NCBI GenBank assembly: GCA_902571795.1 | Contig: CACGDL010000012.1 | Coordinates: forward strand, 1 to 35,315 | DNA: 35,315 nucleotides | Origin: an uncultured Prochlorococcus sp. | GTDB lineage: Bacteria; Cyanobacteriota; Cyanobacteriia; PCC-6307; Cyanobiaceae | Direction of reading: 5' to 3' | Part shown: one piece after another, positions 6,378 through 14,776 of the stretch | Numbering within the stretch: the first letter of the stretch is position 1 | Layout of the letters: every line of letters starts with the position of its first letter | Translations under genes and position numbers: made by a program | Notes under the pieces: model-generated | Told to the model about the DNA's origin: nothing | What the model saw: only the letters and a program-made list of their open reading frames with translations | Databases searched by the model: none

Positions 6378-6863
6378 ATGTTATTAGGAACTTTATTAAC
6401 GGGTGAAATTGCTAAAAGTGCATTAGTAGCATATTTTCATTATTTAGGAATTGTATTGTGTTTCGGTTCTCTTTTGTTTGAAAGATTGACTCTAAAAGTA
6501 GGTCTTAATAGAAATGAGACGATTTCAATGATAATTGCAGATGTGGTCTATGGTTTGGCAGGAGTTGCAATATTGGTTACTGGGATTTTGCGCGTTAAGT
6601 ATTTTGGTCAAGGAGGTGATTTTTATACAGGTAATCCTGTGTTTTGGATAAAAGTTTCTCTTTACATTCTGGTTGGATTACTTTCTTTATACCCAACAAC
6701 AACCTATATCTTATGGGCCATTCCATTAAGTAAGAATAAATTACCTGAAATATCTGAAAATCTAGTTAAGAGGTTCAGACTCATCATTACTACTGAATTA
6801 GTGGGCTTCGCAACAATACCTTTGTTTGCCACTCTTATGGCTAGAGGTGTAGGTTTAGGTTGA
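6378..6863 (+). CDS. DUF2214 family membrane protein
   Basis: 161 residues, with about four membrane spans: near 14-34, 52-72, 86-105 and 136-157. The N-terminal GEIAKSALVAYFHYLGIVLCF is followed by FGSLLFERL, then GVAILVTGILRVKYFGQG with FYTGNPVFWIKVSLY. These match the DUF2214 cyanobacterial/proteobacterial membrane family of about 150 residues. The conserved His within a span (YFHY) hints at haem or metal binding but is not proof. Its stop overlaps the TTG start of the next gene by four bases (TTGA), suggesting coupled translation. Confidence 0.8.
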   Translation: MLLGTLLTGEIAKSALVAYFHYLGIVLCFGSLLFERLTLKVGLNRNETISMIIADVVYGLAGVAILVTGILRVKYFGQGGDFYTGNPVFWIKVSLYILVGLLSLYPTTTYILWAIPLSKNKLPEISENLVKRFRLIITTELVGFATIPLFATLMARGVGLG

Positions 6864-7396
6864 AAAATTTATTTCTAGAAAGAAATTGTCTTATAAGTGC
6901 TAACAAACTATATAGATGGAGTTTAAGTTATAGGATTTCTAAATCTACAAAGGAAATTATTTTTATTGGTTTAAATCCCTCATTATCGGACGAAGTTTTT
7001 TTGGACAACACAACAAAAAAGATAATCAAAATTTCGAAAAACAATAATTATGGCAAAGTAAAATTAATAAATCTATTTGCTCTTATTTCAAGCAAACCAG
7101 AAAAACTTTTTAATCATAAAAACCCTGTGGGTTATCTCAACAATAATCATATTTATAAAAACTTAAAACACTGGTCTGAAAGTAAAAATTGTGATTTATG
7201 GTTAGGTTGGGGTAACAAAGGTAAATTTCTAAATAGAAATAAAAGAATATCAAAAAAAATAGTGCAATATAACTTAATCAGGAAAAATAATTTTGATAAT
7301 CCTCTTGGACCGCTTTTAATTAAGAAAACAATCAAAGATAATCCAATTCATCCTCTATATTGTTCTGATAATTCCATCCTCCAATCTTCTTTTTAG
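6860..7396 (+). CDS. DUF1643 domain protein
   Basis: 178 residues with a TTG start that shares bases with the upstream stop codon. The features of DUF1643 are in order: an early YRWSLSYRI strand, IIFIGLNPSLSDEVF with a following D-N-T-T-K-K (normally DPTxRR), NNNYGKVKLINLFAL, then KPEKLF and PVGYLNNNH, and a late LWLGWGNKG. The family is about 150-180 residues, soluble, and of unknown biochemical role. Coupling to a DUF2214 membrane protein may suggest a shared role, but there is no direct evidence. The sequence is rich in Lys and Asn, as expected for this AT-rich genome. Confidence 0.82.
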   Translation: MKNLFLERNCLISANKLYRWSLSYRISKSTKEIIFIGLNPSLSDEVFLDNTTKKIIKISKNNNYGKVKLINLFALISSKPEKLFNHKNPVGYLNNNHIYKNLKHWSESKNCDLWLGWGNKGKFLNRNKRISKKIVQYNLIRKNNFDNPLGPLLIKKTIKDNPIHPLYCSDNSILQSSF

Positions 7397-7478
7397 GTAG
7401 TAAGGCTCAAATGCAAATCAGTATTTTTAGCTATTCCATTAAATATGTGTTAATTTCTATTTGTTAAGTTAACCTAAT

Positions 7479-7607
7479 ATGAAAATTTCAAAGCAATTAA
7501 ATAAACTAAAAAACTTGAATGTTGAGGCAGAAAAATGTTCTACAAGAGAAGAAGCAAAAAAAATAATTATTAAAGCAAATAAAGCACAAAGTAAAATCAA
7601 CAAATAA
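7479..7607 (+). CDS. Small basic helical protein, 42 aa
   Basis: A 42-codon frame starting MKISKQLNKLKNLNVEAEK, with ATG at 7479 and TAA at 7607. It is predicted to be one or two amphipathic helices, strongly Lys-rich, with one Cys. No family recognised. It sits alone between the DUF1643 and pirin genes. Plausibly coding because of the regular heptad-like hydrophobic spacing, but low complexity makes the call uncertain. Confidence 0.5.
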   Translation: MKISKQLNKLKNLNVEAEKCSTREEAKKIIIKANKAQSKINK

Positions 7608-7694
7608 ATAAAAAGTAATTTCACTTATTAATAATTTATAATTTTCAAAAATATTTAATTTACACAAATACACCATATTTATTACTTATTATTT

Positions 7695-8426
7695 ATGTCT
7701 TTGAAAATAATTAAAATAAGGAAATCGCACAAAAGATTTAGATCGACTAGAGAATGGCTAAATTCGATGCATTCATTTTCTTTCGCAGAGCATAGAGACC
7801 CAAAATGGGATAATTTTGGGAAAATTAGAGTTATAAACGAAGATATTATTTCTCCTAATTCAGGATTTAATACACATTCTCATGCAAATATGGAAATAAT
7901 TACTGTCGTAACAAAAGGAGCAATAACTCATAGAGACTCTTTAAACAATCTCGGAAAAATTCACAAAGATGAAGTACAAGTTATGTCTGCAGGTACTGGA
8001 ATCTCTCATAGCGAGAAGAATGAAGAAAATGAGAACTGTAAGTTGTTCCAGATTTGGATATACCCTCAAAAAGAAAATATCAAACCTCGATATGATCAAA
8101 TTTCATTAAATGAAAAGTTGTGGGACAATCTTATTTTTAATTACAAAGACGGTAAAAATAATAAGCTTTTTCTAAATCAAAGTATCTCTTTATGGCGTTG
8201 TAAATATAAGCCAATTAAAGAAAAAAAATTGCCATTAAAAATAGATAAATATAATTGGATACAAATAATAGAAGGTAATCTTTTATTAAAAAGTAAAGAC
8301 TCTAATTCAAATATCTTTCTCGAATCTGGAGATGGCTTGGGTTTTGAAGTTAATTATTATGATGATGTCTCTATAGATACTGAAAAAGACTTAGATTTTC
8401 TCTTATTTTCAATGCCTTCCTTATAA
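7695..8426 (+). CDS. Pirin family protein
   Basis: 243 residues, ATG start. The N-terminal cupin has the pirin signature: HSFSFAEHRDPKWDNFG, then GFNTHSHANMEIITVV with the H61 and H63 metal ligands, HRDSLNN, and MSAGTGISHSEKNEE with H105 and E107. A second, degenerate cupin fills the C-terminal half (GNLLLKS, FLESGDGLGF). Pirins are iron-binding bicupins. Bacterial YhhW-type members can oxidise quercetin in vitro, and others affect central metabolism; the role in marine cyanobacteria is not known. All four expected ligands are present, so it should bind metal. Soluble, single-gene unit. Confidence 0.92.
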   Translation: MSLKIIKIRKSHKRFRSTREWLNSMHSFSFAEHRDPKWDNFGKIRVINEDIISPNSGFNTHSHANMEIITVVTKGAITHRDSLNNLGKIHKDEVQVMSAGTGISHSEKNEENENCKLFQIWIYPQKENIKPRYDQISLNEKLWDNLIFNYKDGKNNKLFLNQSISLWRCKYKPIKEKKLPLKIDKYNWIQIIEGNLLLKSKDSNSNIFLESGDGLGFEVNYYDDVSIDTEKDLDFLLFSMPSL

Positions 8427-8436
8427 TCTGATACTT

Positions 8437-8751
8437 TTACCCATCAACTCCTTTATTAAATGCATTTAAAGCTTGCAAAGCCATATTAAGGTGAACTTCC
8501 ATAGCACCAAGTGCAATTAAAGAATTTGGTGATTTATCTTTTAGTAAATTCTCTTTTCTTTTTGATAACTCATTAACTACCTTCTTAGTTGAAACTTCCC
8601 AATTATTTATTAACTCTTCAAATTCTCTTTTTTCTGGGATTTCTATTTCTGCTAATTCATCAGAAAAATGAGAATCTTTTTGTGCCTTAAGCATCAAATA
8701 GCTTAATTTTTTATGACTTATGGCTTGAGGTAAATTGTTAGATTCACTCAT
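8437..8751 (-). CDS. Picocyanobacterial hypothetical protein, 104 aa
   Basis: The frame extends up to 8775, but ATG 8751 (MSESNNLPQAISHKKLSY) is preferred because the added eight residues (MIINQLLA) look like read-through leader. The protein is all-helical by appearance, with charged stretches at 40-80 (EFEELINNWEVSTKKVVNEL) and a hydrophobic LGAMEVHLNMALQALNAF near the end. No known domain seen. It ends 10 nt from the convergent pirin gene. Coding is supported by length and amino-acid pattern. Confidence 0.7.
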   Translation of the reverse strand: MSESNNLPQAISHKKLSYLMLKAQKDSHFSDELAEIEIPEKREFEELINNWEVSTKKVVNELSKRKENLLKDKSPNSLIALGAMEVHLNMALQALNAFNKGVDG

Positions 8752-8837
8752 TGCTAGTAGTTGATTTATAATCAAAATCTAACTAATTAAGTGAATATTT
8801 GCTAGAGGGTAAACGGTTGTGATGACCGACCTGAAAA

Positions 8838-10268
8838 TTACGAAATGATACTTGAACAAAAAATTGATTTATTAACCTTTAATTTTTCACTTATTAGTTT
8901 CTTGAAATAATCTCCACGCTCTTCATAATTTTTAAATTGATCAAAACTAGAGCATGAAGGTGAGAATAATAATGTTCCAACCCTATTATTTTGTAAATAA
9001 TGAAAAACAAAATTTAAAAGCTCTTTTAGTTCTGAAAATTCAAAAATATTTTTATTAAATCCTTCATTAATAAGCGCCATTTTTAGGACTTTTGAGCTTT
9101 CTCCAAAAAGGAAAACACATTTAACTTTTTTCTTTAAAACTTTTATCCACTCACTATATTCATTACCTTTTAATCTACCCCCAGCAATGATTATTATTTG
9201 ACCTTCAATTGAACTTATTCCAGCAATAGATGAGTCAAAATTTGTAGCTTTACTATCATTAATGATTTCCAAATCATTATTTTTATAAATTGTTTCCATC
9301 CTATGGGGTAATTGTTTGTAATTAGATAAAGAATCTTTAATCCTCTTGCCAGATAATCCAACTTTTCTTGCTGCTGCAATTACCAATAAAAGATTTTGAA
9401 GATTATGCATCCCTTTTAAAGAAAAATGTTCAAGTTTGAATAATTTTTTACCTCTCTCAACAATGTATGCTTGATCATCTATCCAATAATCGCAATGAAT
9501 AAAATTTGATTTATCGAAACTAGTTGTTATCCAAACCCCTCTTGATAGCGAACTATAGTGATTTCTCAGGTTTTTATCGTCATAATTATAAATTCTAAAA
9601 TCAGATTTTTCTAACAAGCTTTTTTTTATTTTGAAATAGTTTTCAAGTGTTTTATGTCTTTCAAGATGATCTTCTGTGAAGGTTGTCCATATTCCAATAT
9701 TAGGTTTTACTTCTGGAGATATTTCTATTTGATAACTGCTTAATTCAGCTACAACCCAATCAATTTTTTCATGTTTTTTGGAGTGAGCATATTTACATAA
9801 AGGTGTACCAATATTTCCAGCAAAAGGAGCATATAATCCAGTATCGCAGAGTATATGGCTTAGGAGATGAGTAACAGTAGTCTTGCCATTAGTGCCAGTA
9901 ATTCCTATCCAATTTGTGTCTTTTAAAATTTCCCATGCAACATTAATTTCTCCAATTACTTTAATTCCCTTTTTTTTTAATTCAATAATAGTTATATGGT
10001 CATAAGGTATTGATGGACTTACGACAACAGATTCGATCTCTCTCACAAAAGGTTGAATTTCTTCAAATACAAATTCTTTATTTAGAGAAACTATTATATT
10101 AAGCTCTTCTAATGCTGTTTTTCTTTCTAAGAATTCTATACCATCTTTACTTTCCCAAACAATTACTCTCTTATTTATGCTTCTCAAATACTTGGCAGCC
10201 CAAAATCCAGATTTACCTAATCCAATTACAAGATTAATATTTCTTTTAATTGAATGATTTTCTATCAT
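8838..10268 (-). CDS. murD: UDP-N-acetylmuramoylalanine--D-glutamate ligase
   Basis: MurD adds D-glutamate to UDP-MurNAc-L-Ala in cytoplasmic peptidoglycan precursor synthesis, using ATP. The start chosen is ATG 10268 ([21 protein letters not shown], 476 residues), because the Rossmann GLGKSG then lies where other MurD proteins have it. A 16-residue longer version begins at 10316. Visible: the UDP-binding N-terminal fold, VSPSIPYDH, the P-loop [17 protein letters not shown], the middle NIGTPLC, the FTEDHLERH metal/substrate motif, the DSKATNFDS signature diagnostic for MurD, and the C-terminal [19 protein letters not shown]. Family length is normal. It is divergent from the 88-aa gene at 10369. 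Confidence 0.95.
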   Translation of the reverse strand: MIENHSIKRNINLVIGLGKSGFWAAKYLRSINKRVIVWESKDGIEFLERKTALEELNIIVSLNKEFVFEEIQPFVREIESVVVSPSIPYDHITIIELKKKGIKVIGEINVAWEILKDTNWIGITGTNGKTTVTHLLSHILCDTGLYAPFAGNIGTPLCKYAHSKKHEKIDWVVAELSSYQIEISPEVKPNIGIWTTFTEDHLERHKTLENYFKIKKSLLEKSDFRIYNYDDKNLRNHYSSLSRGVWITTSFDKSNFIHCDYWIDDQAYIVERGKKLFKLEHFSLKGMHNLQNLLLVIAAARKVGLSGKRIKDSLSNYKQLPHRMETIYKNNDLEIINDSKATNFDSSIAGISSIEGQIIIIAGGRLKGNEYSEWIKVLKKKVKCVFLFGESSKVLKMALINEGFNKNIFEFSELKELLNFVFHYLQNNRVGTLLFSPSCSSFDQFKNYEERGDYFKKLISEKLKVNKSIFCSSIIS

Positions 10269-10368
10269 TAAATTTATAATTGCATTTATATTAATTGTGT
10301 TTAGGGGGTAATTCAATCATGAGATCTTTCTTCAATATTTATAGTATTCGCCCAAGAAAAGTTAATTA

Positions 10369-10635
10369 ATGGAAGATAATAATGCAAAATATTGGTTCTC
10401 TTGGTTTTATGAAAAGTGGGAGAAAAATGCTCCAGGGGAATTAATTGAAAAGGGTTTAACTCCGTCTCAGATTGCTGAGCGCTTTGTTAATGAAAACCAT
10501 GATAGTTTTATTCAATTGTCAAAAAAAATTGATGAAAAAAATTATGATGCCTTGACAGAATTTATGAAACTCTCAGAGAGTGAATTACATATCTTGAAGT
10601 ATTTTTTAAAGTTAGTAAAAATGAAAAATTTATAA
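10369..10635 (+). CDS. Conserved-looking hypothetical protein, 88 aa
   Basis: An 88-residue soluble protein from ATG 10369. It is rich in aromatic residues at its start (YWFSWFYEKWEKN) and then shows a helical ELIEKGLTPSQIAERFVNEN segment resembling a helix-turn-helix-like or docking helix, although no DNA-binding family matches. The rest is helical with alternating charges. It shares a 6-nt overlap of stop codons with the convergent dehydrogenase gene. No function can be given. Confidence 0.7.
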   Translation: MEDNNAKYWFSWFYEKWEKNAPGELIEKGLTPSQIAERFVNENHDSFIQLSKKIDEKNYDALTEFMKLSESELHILKYFLKLVKMKNL

Positions 10636-11559
10636 GAAGTTATTAAGTATTTCGAGGCTTTTTTCCCATAAACTTTTTCTTTCTTTTTTATTCATGGCGA
10701 AAGGAGAAGTAGGGGATAGTTTTGGATGACCTCTGAAATTAAATCTAGGACCATAATGATCACCGCCTCTTGCGTCTGGTGAAGTAGCTGCAAAAAGTTG
10801 AGGTAATGCACCCATCTCAGCAGTTTGAAAAATAGGGCTAAATAATTCCAATGAGAATGTTTCTAATGGACCAGGGTTAGGTTTTTGAGCAGTAAAGAGA
10901 TTTGTTTTTGCAATTCCTGGGTGAGCAGCTAAAGAAAGTATATTTTTGCTCTTTAATTTCTCATTTAGTTCCAAAGCAAACATTACATTTGCCAATTTGC
11001 TATTGGAGTAAGATTCCCATTTATTGTAATAGTTCTCGGCTTTCAAATTTTTCCAACCAACTTTCCCAAAAAATTGTGCTCCGGAAGTAACCGTCACTAT
11101 TCTAGATTCTTCTTTTTTTTCAATAATTGGAAGTAGCTTTAGAGTTAAAAGCATGTGAGCTAGATGATTAACTGCAAATTGTATTTCATATCCCTGGGCA
11201 CTAAGAGTTCTAGGAGGATGCATAATGCCTGCATTATTGATTAGTAAATCCAAATTTTCAAAATTATCAAAAATTTTGGACTGAACTTCAACAATATTTT
11301 TTAAATCTGACAAATCTAATTCTAAAGGTGTAAATAATCCTTCTGGATTAAGACCTTTGAGTTTTTTGATAGTTTGATTAGCTTTTTCAATCGATCTACA
11401 AGCTATAACAACATGAGCATTATTTTCTGCTAGGGCCTTTGCAGTGTAGTATCCAAGACCACTATTCGCACCAGTAATTAGCGCTGTTTTGCCAGCAAGG
11501 TTTGGAATATTAGATGTTTCCCAGTTAGAGATTTTAGGTCTTGAAATAGTGGCAGTCAT
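10630..11559 (-). CDS. Short-chain dehydrogenase/reductase (retinol dehydrogenase-like)
   Basis: 309 residues, ATG start. Classical SDR features are complete: cofactor motif TGANSGLG (about residues 30-37), the basic residue in VVIACRS favouring NADP, NNAGIMHPP (NNAG), the active-site serine in VTVTSGAQ, and YSNSKLAN supplying Tyr and Lys of YxxxK. HPGIAKTNL follows. The overall pattern (NHLAHMLLTLKLLP, C-terminal DARGGDHYGP) resembles the retinol dehydrogenase/WW-domain oxidoreductase branch and is distantly related to light-dependent protochlorophyllide reductase. The native substrate is unknown. The protein is soluble and has no operon partner in sight. Confidence 0.9.
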   Translation of the reverse strand: MTATISRPKISNWETSNIPNLAGKTALITGANSGLGYYTAKALAENNAHVVIACRSIEKANQTIKKLKGLNPEGLFTPLELDLSDLKNIVEVQSKIFDNFENLDLLINNAGIMHPPRTLSAQGYEIQFAVNHLAHMLLTLKLLPIIEKKEESRIVTVTSGAQFFGKVGWKNLKAENYYNKWESYSNSKLANVMFALELNEKLKSKNILSLAAHPGIAKTNLFTAQKPNPGPLETFSLELFSPIFQTAEMGALPQLFAATSPDARGGDHYGPRFNFRGHPKLSPTSPFAMNKKERKSLWEKSLEILNNFL

Positions 11560-11658
11560 TTAGTAATCCACCAAATTGCTTTGGAATTTAACCAAAAATT
11601 TAATTACATTTCCACTGTAAATACTGGAAATCAGTATCGTGAGCTCTTTTTGAAGTTA

Positions 11659-12417
11659 CTACTTAATATTATTTTGAATTGCATATTGCCATTCGTTATT
11701 TTGAGATAAACTTTTCTCTCTAAGTAACTGTAATTTCCTACTATTTATTTTTATAACTATCCCATTAGTAGGATATTTCGCAAATATTTTTTTCTCTAAC
11801 CAATTTTTTTTATATATTTGGATTTCGCTTGTATGATTTGTGAAGTAACTTTCAGGGGTGCTGAAGCCACATTTTTTAAGATAGTTAAGGGTTTCGTATT
11901 GATTAAGTCTTCCATTAAGTATTTGGAAACAGCAAAAGCGGAGACTTTCTCCAATCCCTTTCTTATCATTGAGGTATTTTCTTGCAATTCTTTGGGAAAT
12001 GCCGGCAACGTGGTTTGTAGCGTATAGTTCACCTCTAATTTGAAAATCTCGTTTGATAGGAATACAATCGGGGACATTTTTAATTTGTTTAATTTTGCTT
12101 GAGACATCTAATCCTTTTTTTGTAATAGCTTTATTAAAATTGCCATCTATATATCTAATTGCAATAGCACAGCCATCAATTTTTGGTTGAATGCTTAATC
12201 TTGTTTTTGTTAATAAACTTTTTAAAAATTCTTTATAGTTTTCTTTAGCTAATTTTGGCAAAAGTTTATTATTTTTTTGATTAAAGTAGTCATGTTCTGG
12301 ATAGGCAGGAATAAAGAGCTTATCAAGTTGCTTAAATGCTTTATCCGAAATTATGCCTTTACCTATTCTGTATTGTTCATCTAGATACTTAATATCTCTC
12401 ACTAATAAATTATTCAT
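11659..12417 (-). CDS. Stand-alone DNA-ligase-like adenylation domain (LigA-like NTase)
   Basis: 252 residues, ATG start. The sequence follows NAD-dependent DNA ligase from its N-terminus: the Ia-type YLDEQYRIGKGIISDKAF (ligases: Y...DP.ISDAEYD), then KLLPKLAKENYKEF. The nucleotidyl-acceptor motif is IQPKIDGCAIAIRY with K79 as the expected adenylated lysine, followed by FQIRGELY (motif III) and TNGIVIKIN (motif IV lysine K223). It ends at EWQYAIQNNIK, exactly where ligases have WAIAYKFPxE; the motif V lysine is therefore absent. The OB, zinc, HhH and BRCT regions are missing, and LigA is about 670 residues. It might be an RNA/DNA-modifying nucleotidyltransferase, or an inactive relic still under selection. 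Confidence 0.82.
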   Translation of the reverse strand: MNNLLVRDIKYLDEQYRIGKGIISDKAFKQLDKLFIPAYPEHDYFNQKNNKLLPKLAKENYKEFLKSLLTKTRLSIQPKIDGCAIAIRYIDGNFNKAITKKGLDVSSKIKQIKNVPDCIPIKRDFQIRGELYATNHVAGISQRIARKYLNDKKGIGESLRFCCFQILNGRLNQYETLNYLKKCGFSTPESYFTNHTSEIQIYKKNWLEKKIFAKYPTNGIVIKINSRKLQLLREKSLSQNNEWQYAIQNNIK

Positions 12418-12694
12418 AATAATTTTGATAAATATTTAAAAACCTTTTAGAAAAAATAATTTAAATAAAGATTTGAAAATTTAAATTAGATTTAAAAAGT
12501 AATTGACCACTAAATATCCTCCTACGCAGAAAGCGATTTGCGAGTATAAAATGTACGAATTAAGAGTTTAAATTAAATACTTCAATCAAACATATTTACT
12601 AAAAAGTGAAATAGAAAATTTCAAGGATTAATTCGCAGACAAATTTTTGAGATTTCAATCAATACAAAAAAAAATATTTTAAAGTTATCAGAAA
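12418..12694. promoter_or_regulatory. Divergent spacer between ligase-like and photolyase-like genes
   Basis: 277 nt of AT-rich DNA between two divergent genes, expected to hold both promoters. One GC-richer patch at about 12516-12545 contains TCCTCCTACGCAGAAAGCGA and a nearby CGCA...TGCG dyad. It stands out from the surroundings and could be an operator. No small gene or RNA is supported. Confidence 0.35.
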
Positions 12695-13849
12695 ATGTCA
12701 TTTTTATTAAAAGCTCAAAATACTTGGGAAAATTTTGCGAAATACAAAATTAATGACTATGCAAAATTAAGAAATTTTGATTTTGGACCAAATAAAGAAA
12801 GTTCAGTTTCAAAATTATCGCCTTTCATTACTCATAGAATTTTATCGGAATATGATCTGATTCATGATATTAAAAGTAAGTACAAAATCAAAAATTCAAC
12901 TAAATTTGTTGAAGAAATATTTTGGAGAGTTTACTGGAAAGGGTGGTTGGAAAATAGACCTAAAGTTTGGAGAAATTTTATTTCAGAAATCAATCTCGAT
13001 TTTGATTATGACCTATATGAAAGTGCAATTAATGGCAATACAGAATTAGATTTTTTTAATTCTTGGGTCTATGAATTAAAGCAGTACAACTATTTGCATA
13101 ACCATACCAGAATGTGGTTCGCGAGTACTTGGATATTTAATTTAGGCCTTCCATGGCAATTGGGAGCAAAGTTTTTCTTTAAATATCTTTTTGATGGTGA
13201 TGCTGCGTCTAATCTCCTTAGCTGGAGATGGGTCGGAGGATTGCAAACGAAGGGAAAACAATATCTTTTTTCATCATCAAACCTAAGAAAATTTTCAAAT
13301 AATAGATTTAATGCAGAAAAAATCAGTAATCAAAAAATTTTTCTTGAAGAATCTAATCAAATACCATTAGAAGATGAGATTTATAAAAATAATATGTATC
13401 CTAAATCAGATAGTCTGATTATGTTTGAAAATGATCTGCACCTTGCAACCCTTAAAAATTTACTTACAAGCTATAAAAAAGTATTTATTATCCTTTTAAA
13501 AAATGCACAAAGACAAATTAAATTGTCTGAATCTGTTTTGAAATTTAAACAAGATTTGGTCTCTGAATTTGTAGAGAATTTTGATAATGTTGAACAGATT
13601 GATTCTTATTCACTAGAAAATATTTTTAAAAATACCAACGATATAGACATTATTTATCCTGGAGTGGGAGAAAATTATGATTTCATAACTAAATTTAAAA
13701 ATTTACACCATAAAAAAATTTTTAACCTTGTTAGAGATGAAGATTTATTTGCTTGGAAATTCGCCAAAAAAGGGTTTTTCAAATTTAAAGAAAATATTCC
13801 GAAAATCAATCAGAGAATATTAGAAAATTATTCAAAAAATTATTTTTAA
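12695..13849 (+). CDS. Photolyase/cryptochrome-like FAD protein with apparently permuted domain order
   Basis: 384 residues. The N-terminal 205 residues match the FAD-binding helical domain of photolyases/cryptochromes: KLSPFITHRILS near 40-50, FVEEIFWRVYWKGWLENRP, then NYLHNHTRMWFAS and the FDGDAASNLLSWRWVGG flavin-cavity motif with D167 and D169. The usual N-terminal alpha/beta antenna domain is missing in front. After a linker, residues 238-384 begin SLIMFENDLHLA, resembling the VWFRNDLRLHDN start of that missing domain, and continue with IDIIYPGVGENYDFITKF and FNLVRDEDLFAWKF, like its later strands. The two domains therefore look swapped. Light-driven DNA repair or signalling is plausible but unproven; activity cannot be judged. 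Confidence 0.8.
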   Translation: MSFLLKAQNTWENFAKYKINDYAKLRNFDFGPNKESSVSKLSPFITHRILSEYDLIHDIKSKYKIKNSTKFVEEIFWRVYWKGWLENRPKVWRNFISEINLDFDYDLYESAINGNTELDFFNSWVYELKQYNYLHNHTRMWFASTWIFNLGLPWQLGAKFFFKYLFDGDAASNLLSWRWVGGLQTKGKQYLFSSSNLRKFSNNRFNAEKISNQKIFLEESNQIPLEDEIYKNNMYPKSDSLIMFENDLHLATLKNLLTSYKKVFIILLKNAQRQIKLSESVLKFKQDLVSEFVENFDNVEQIDSYSLENIFKNTNDIDIIYPGVGENYDFITKFKNLHHKKIFNLVRDEDLFAWKFAKKGFFKFKENIPKINQRILENYSKNYF

Positions 13850-13985
13850 CTTAGTTGAATTCCTAATCAGATAAAGAATTCATTAGAGCACTAAGTATAA
13901 ATACTTAATTAGGCGCGACTTTTGCGGTTTAATCCACGATGGATACTGTGAATAGTTATTTTTACTTAAGGATAAATTTTTTATA

Positions 13986-14537
13986 GTGCTTTCAACAATT
14001 CTTACCAAGTCGTTTAGCAAAGATACTGCTTTATTAATTCTTAGAGTTATAACTGGAACTGTTCTTATCCATCACGGTTATGAGAAATTAGCAAATATAG
14101 AAAATTTCGCTGATGCTTTTGTCAGACCTTTACATCTTCCATTCCCAATATTTTTATCATACATAGCGGCATTCTCTGAAATAGGTGGTAGTTGGCTACT
14201 TATTATCGGCTTAGCTACAAGATTCGGGGCATTGGCAATTGTGGGAACAATTTCTGTCGCTATATACCATGCACTTGTTACTTCAGGTTTTAATATTTTC
14301 TTACTAGAGCTTTTACTTTTGTATTTCGCTTCAGCAACATCAATTGCATTAACAGGCCCTGGTAATTTTTCCTTAGACGAAGTTATTATCAGAATTTTGA
14401 AATCAGAAGATGAAGAGGAAATCATTCCTTCAACAAAATCTAAAAATTCTAAGGAAGTCTCAGTTAAAGAAGAAACAAGTAAAGGTGGTTTATTTCAATT
14501 TTTGCAAGCGAACATACTTTCAGATACTTCAAGCTAA
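13986..14537 (+). CDS. DoxX family membrane protein
   Basis: 183 residues from a GTG start. Four membrane spans lie in the first 125 residues. The opening LLILRVITGTVLIHHGYEKL is the DoxX signature (L-R-x-x-x-G-x-x-x-x-H-G-x-x-K), followed by AFSEIGGSWLLIIGLATRFGAL (shown in two parts: AFSEIGG and GLATRFGAL) and the paired helices ending TGPGNFSLDE. The C-terminal 50 residues are a polar, charged tail (SEDEEEIIPSTKSKNSKEV) not seen in short DoxX proteins. DoxX relatives sit in inner or thylakoid membranes and are linked to redox or sulfur chemistry; the role here is not known. Confidence 0.88.
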   Translation: MLSTILTKSFSKDTALLILRVITGTVLIHHGYEKLANIENFADAFVRPLHLPFPIFLSYIAAFSEIGGSWLLIIGLATRFGALAIVGTISVAIYHALVTSGFNIFLLELLLLYFASATSIALTGPGNFSLDEVIIRILKSEDEEEIIPSTKSKNSKEVSVKEETSKGGLFQFLQANILSDTSS

Positions 14538-14702
14538 CTTTTTAGGATAAAGGTTACTTATTAGTTCTAACCTTTTTCTATAACTGTTTCTCTTCTCAAG
14601 TTTTATCTTAATTGTTGCTTCAGAAAGACTTATAAATAGCCCTATAGCAGTCACCCAAGATAAAAAAATAAAGGGGTTTTCTGGAATTTCTGAGAAATTC
14701 AT
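14529..14702 (-). CDS. Single-span membrane protein, 57 aa
   Basis: A 57-codon frame, ATG 14702, TGA at 14529. A polar N-terminus (MNFSEIPENPF) is followed by a span at about residues 11-28 (IFLSWVTAIGLFISL) and a basic helical tail (KIKLEKRNSYRKRLELISNL) that ends YPKKLA. The tail style resembles the 78-aa protein at 3764-4000. Its last 9 nt overlap the end of the DoxX gene in convergent orientation. No family name can be given. Confidence 0.6.
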   Translation of the reverse strand: MNFSEIPENPFIFLSWVTAIGLFISLSEATIKIKLEKRNSYRKRLELISNLYPKKLA

Positions 14703-14776
14703 ATAAATAATACTTCTTTTTTAAAATTGACTGATCACTATATTTTTTTCAACCTAAATATACAATTTAGAAATAT

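Noticed and set aside
11796..12107. 103-codon minus-strand frame inside the ligase-like gene
   Set aside because: It overlaps the gene in another frame; the ligase motifs all fall in the longer frame, so this is a shadow.
12695..13849. Ordinary photolyase truncated at its N-terminus (pseudogene)
   Set aside because: The frame is intact over 384 codons, flavin-site residues are kept, and the missing domain seems present at the other end, so simple decay does not fit well.
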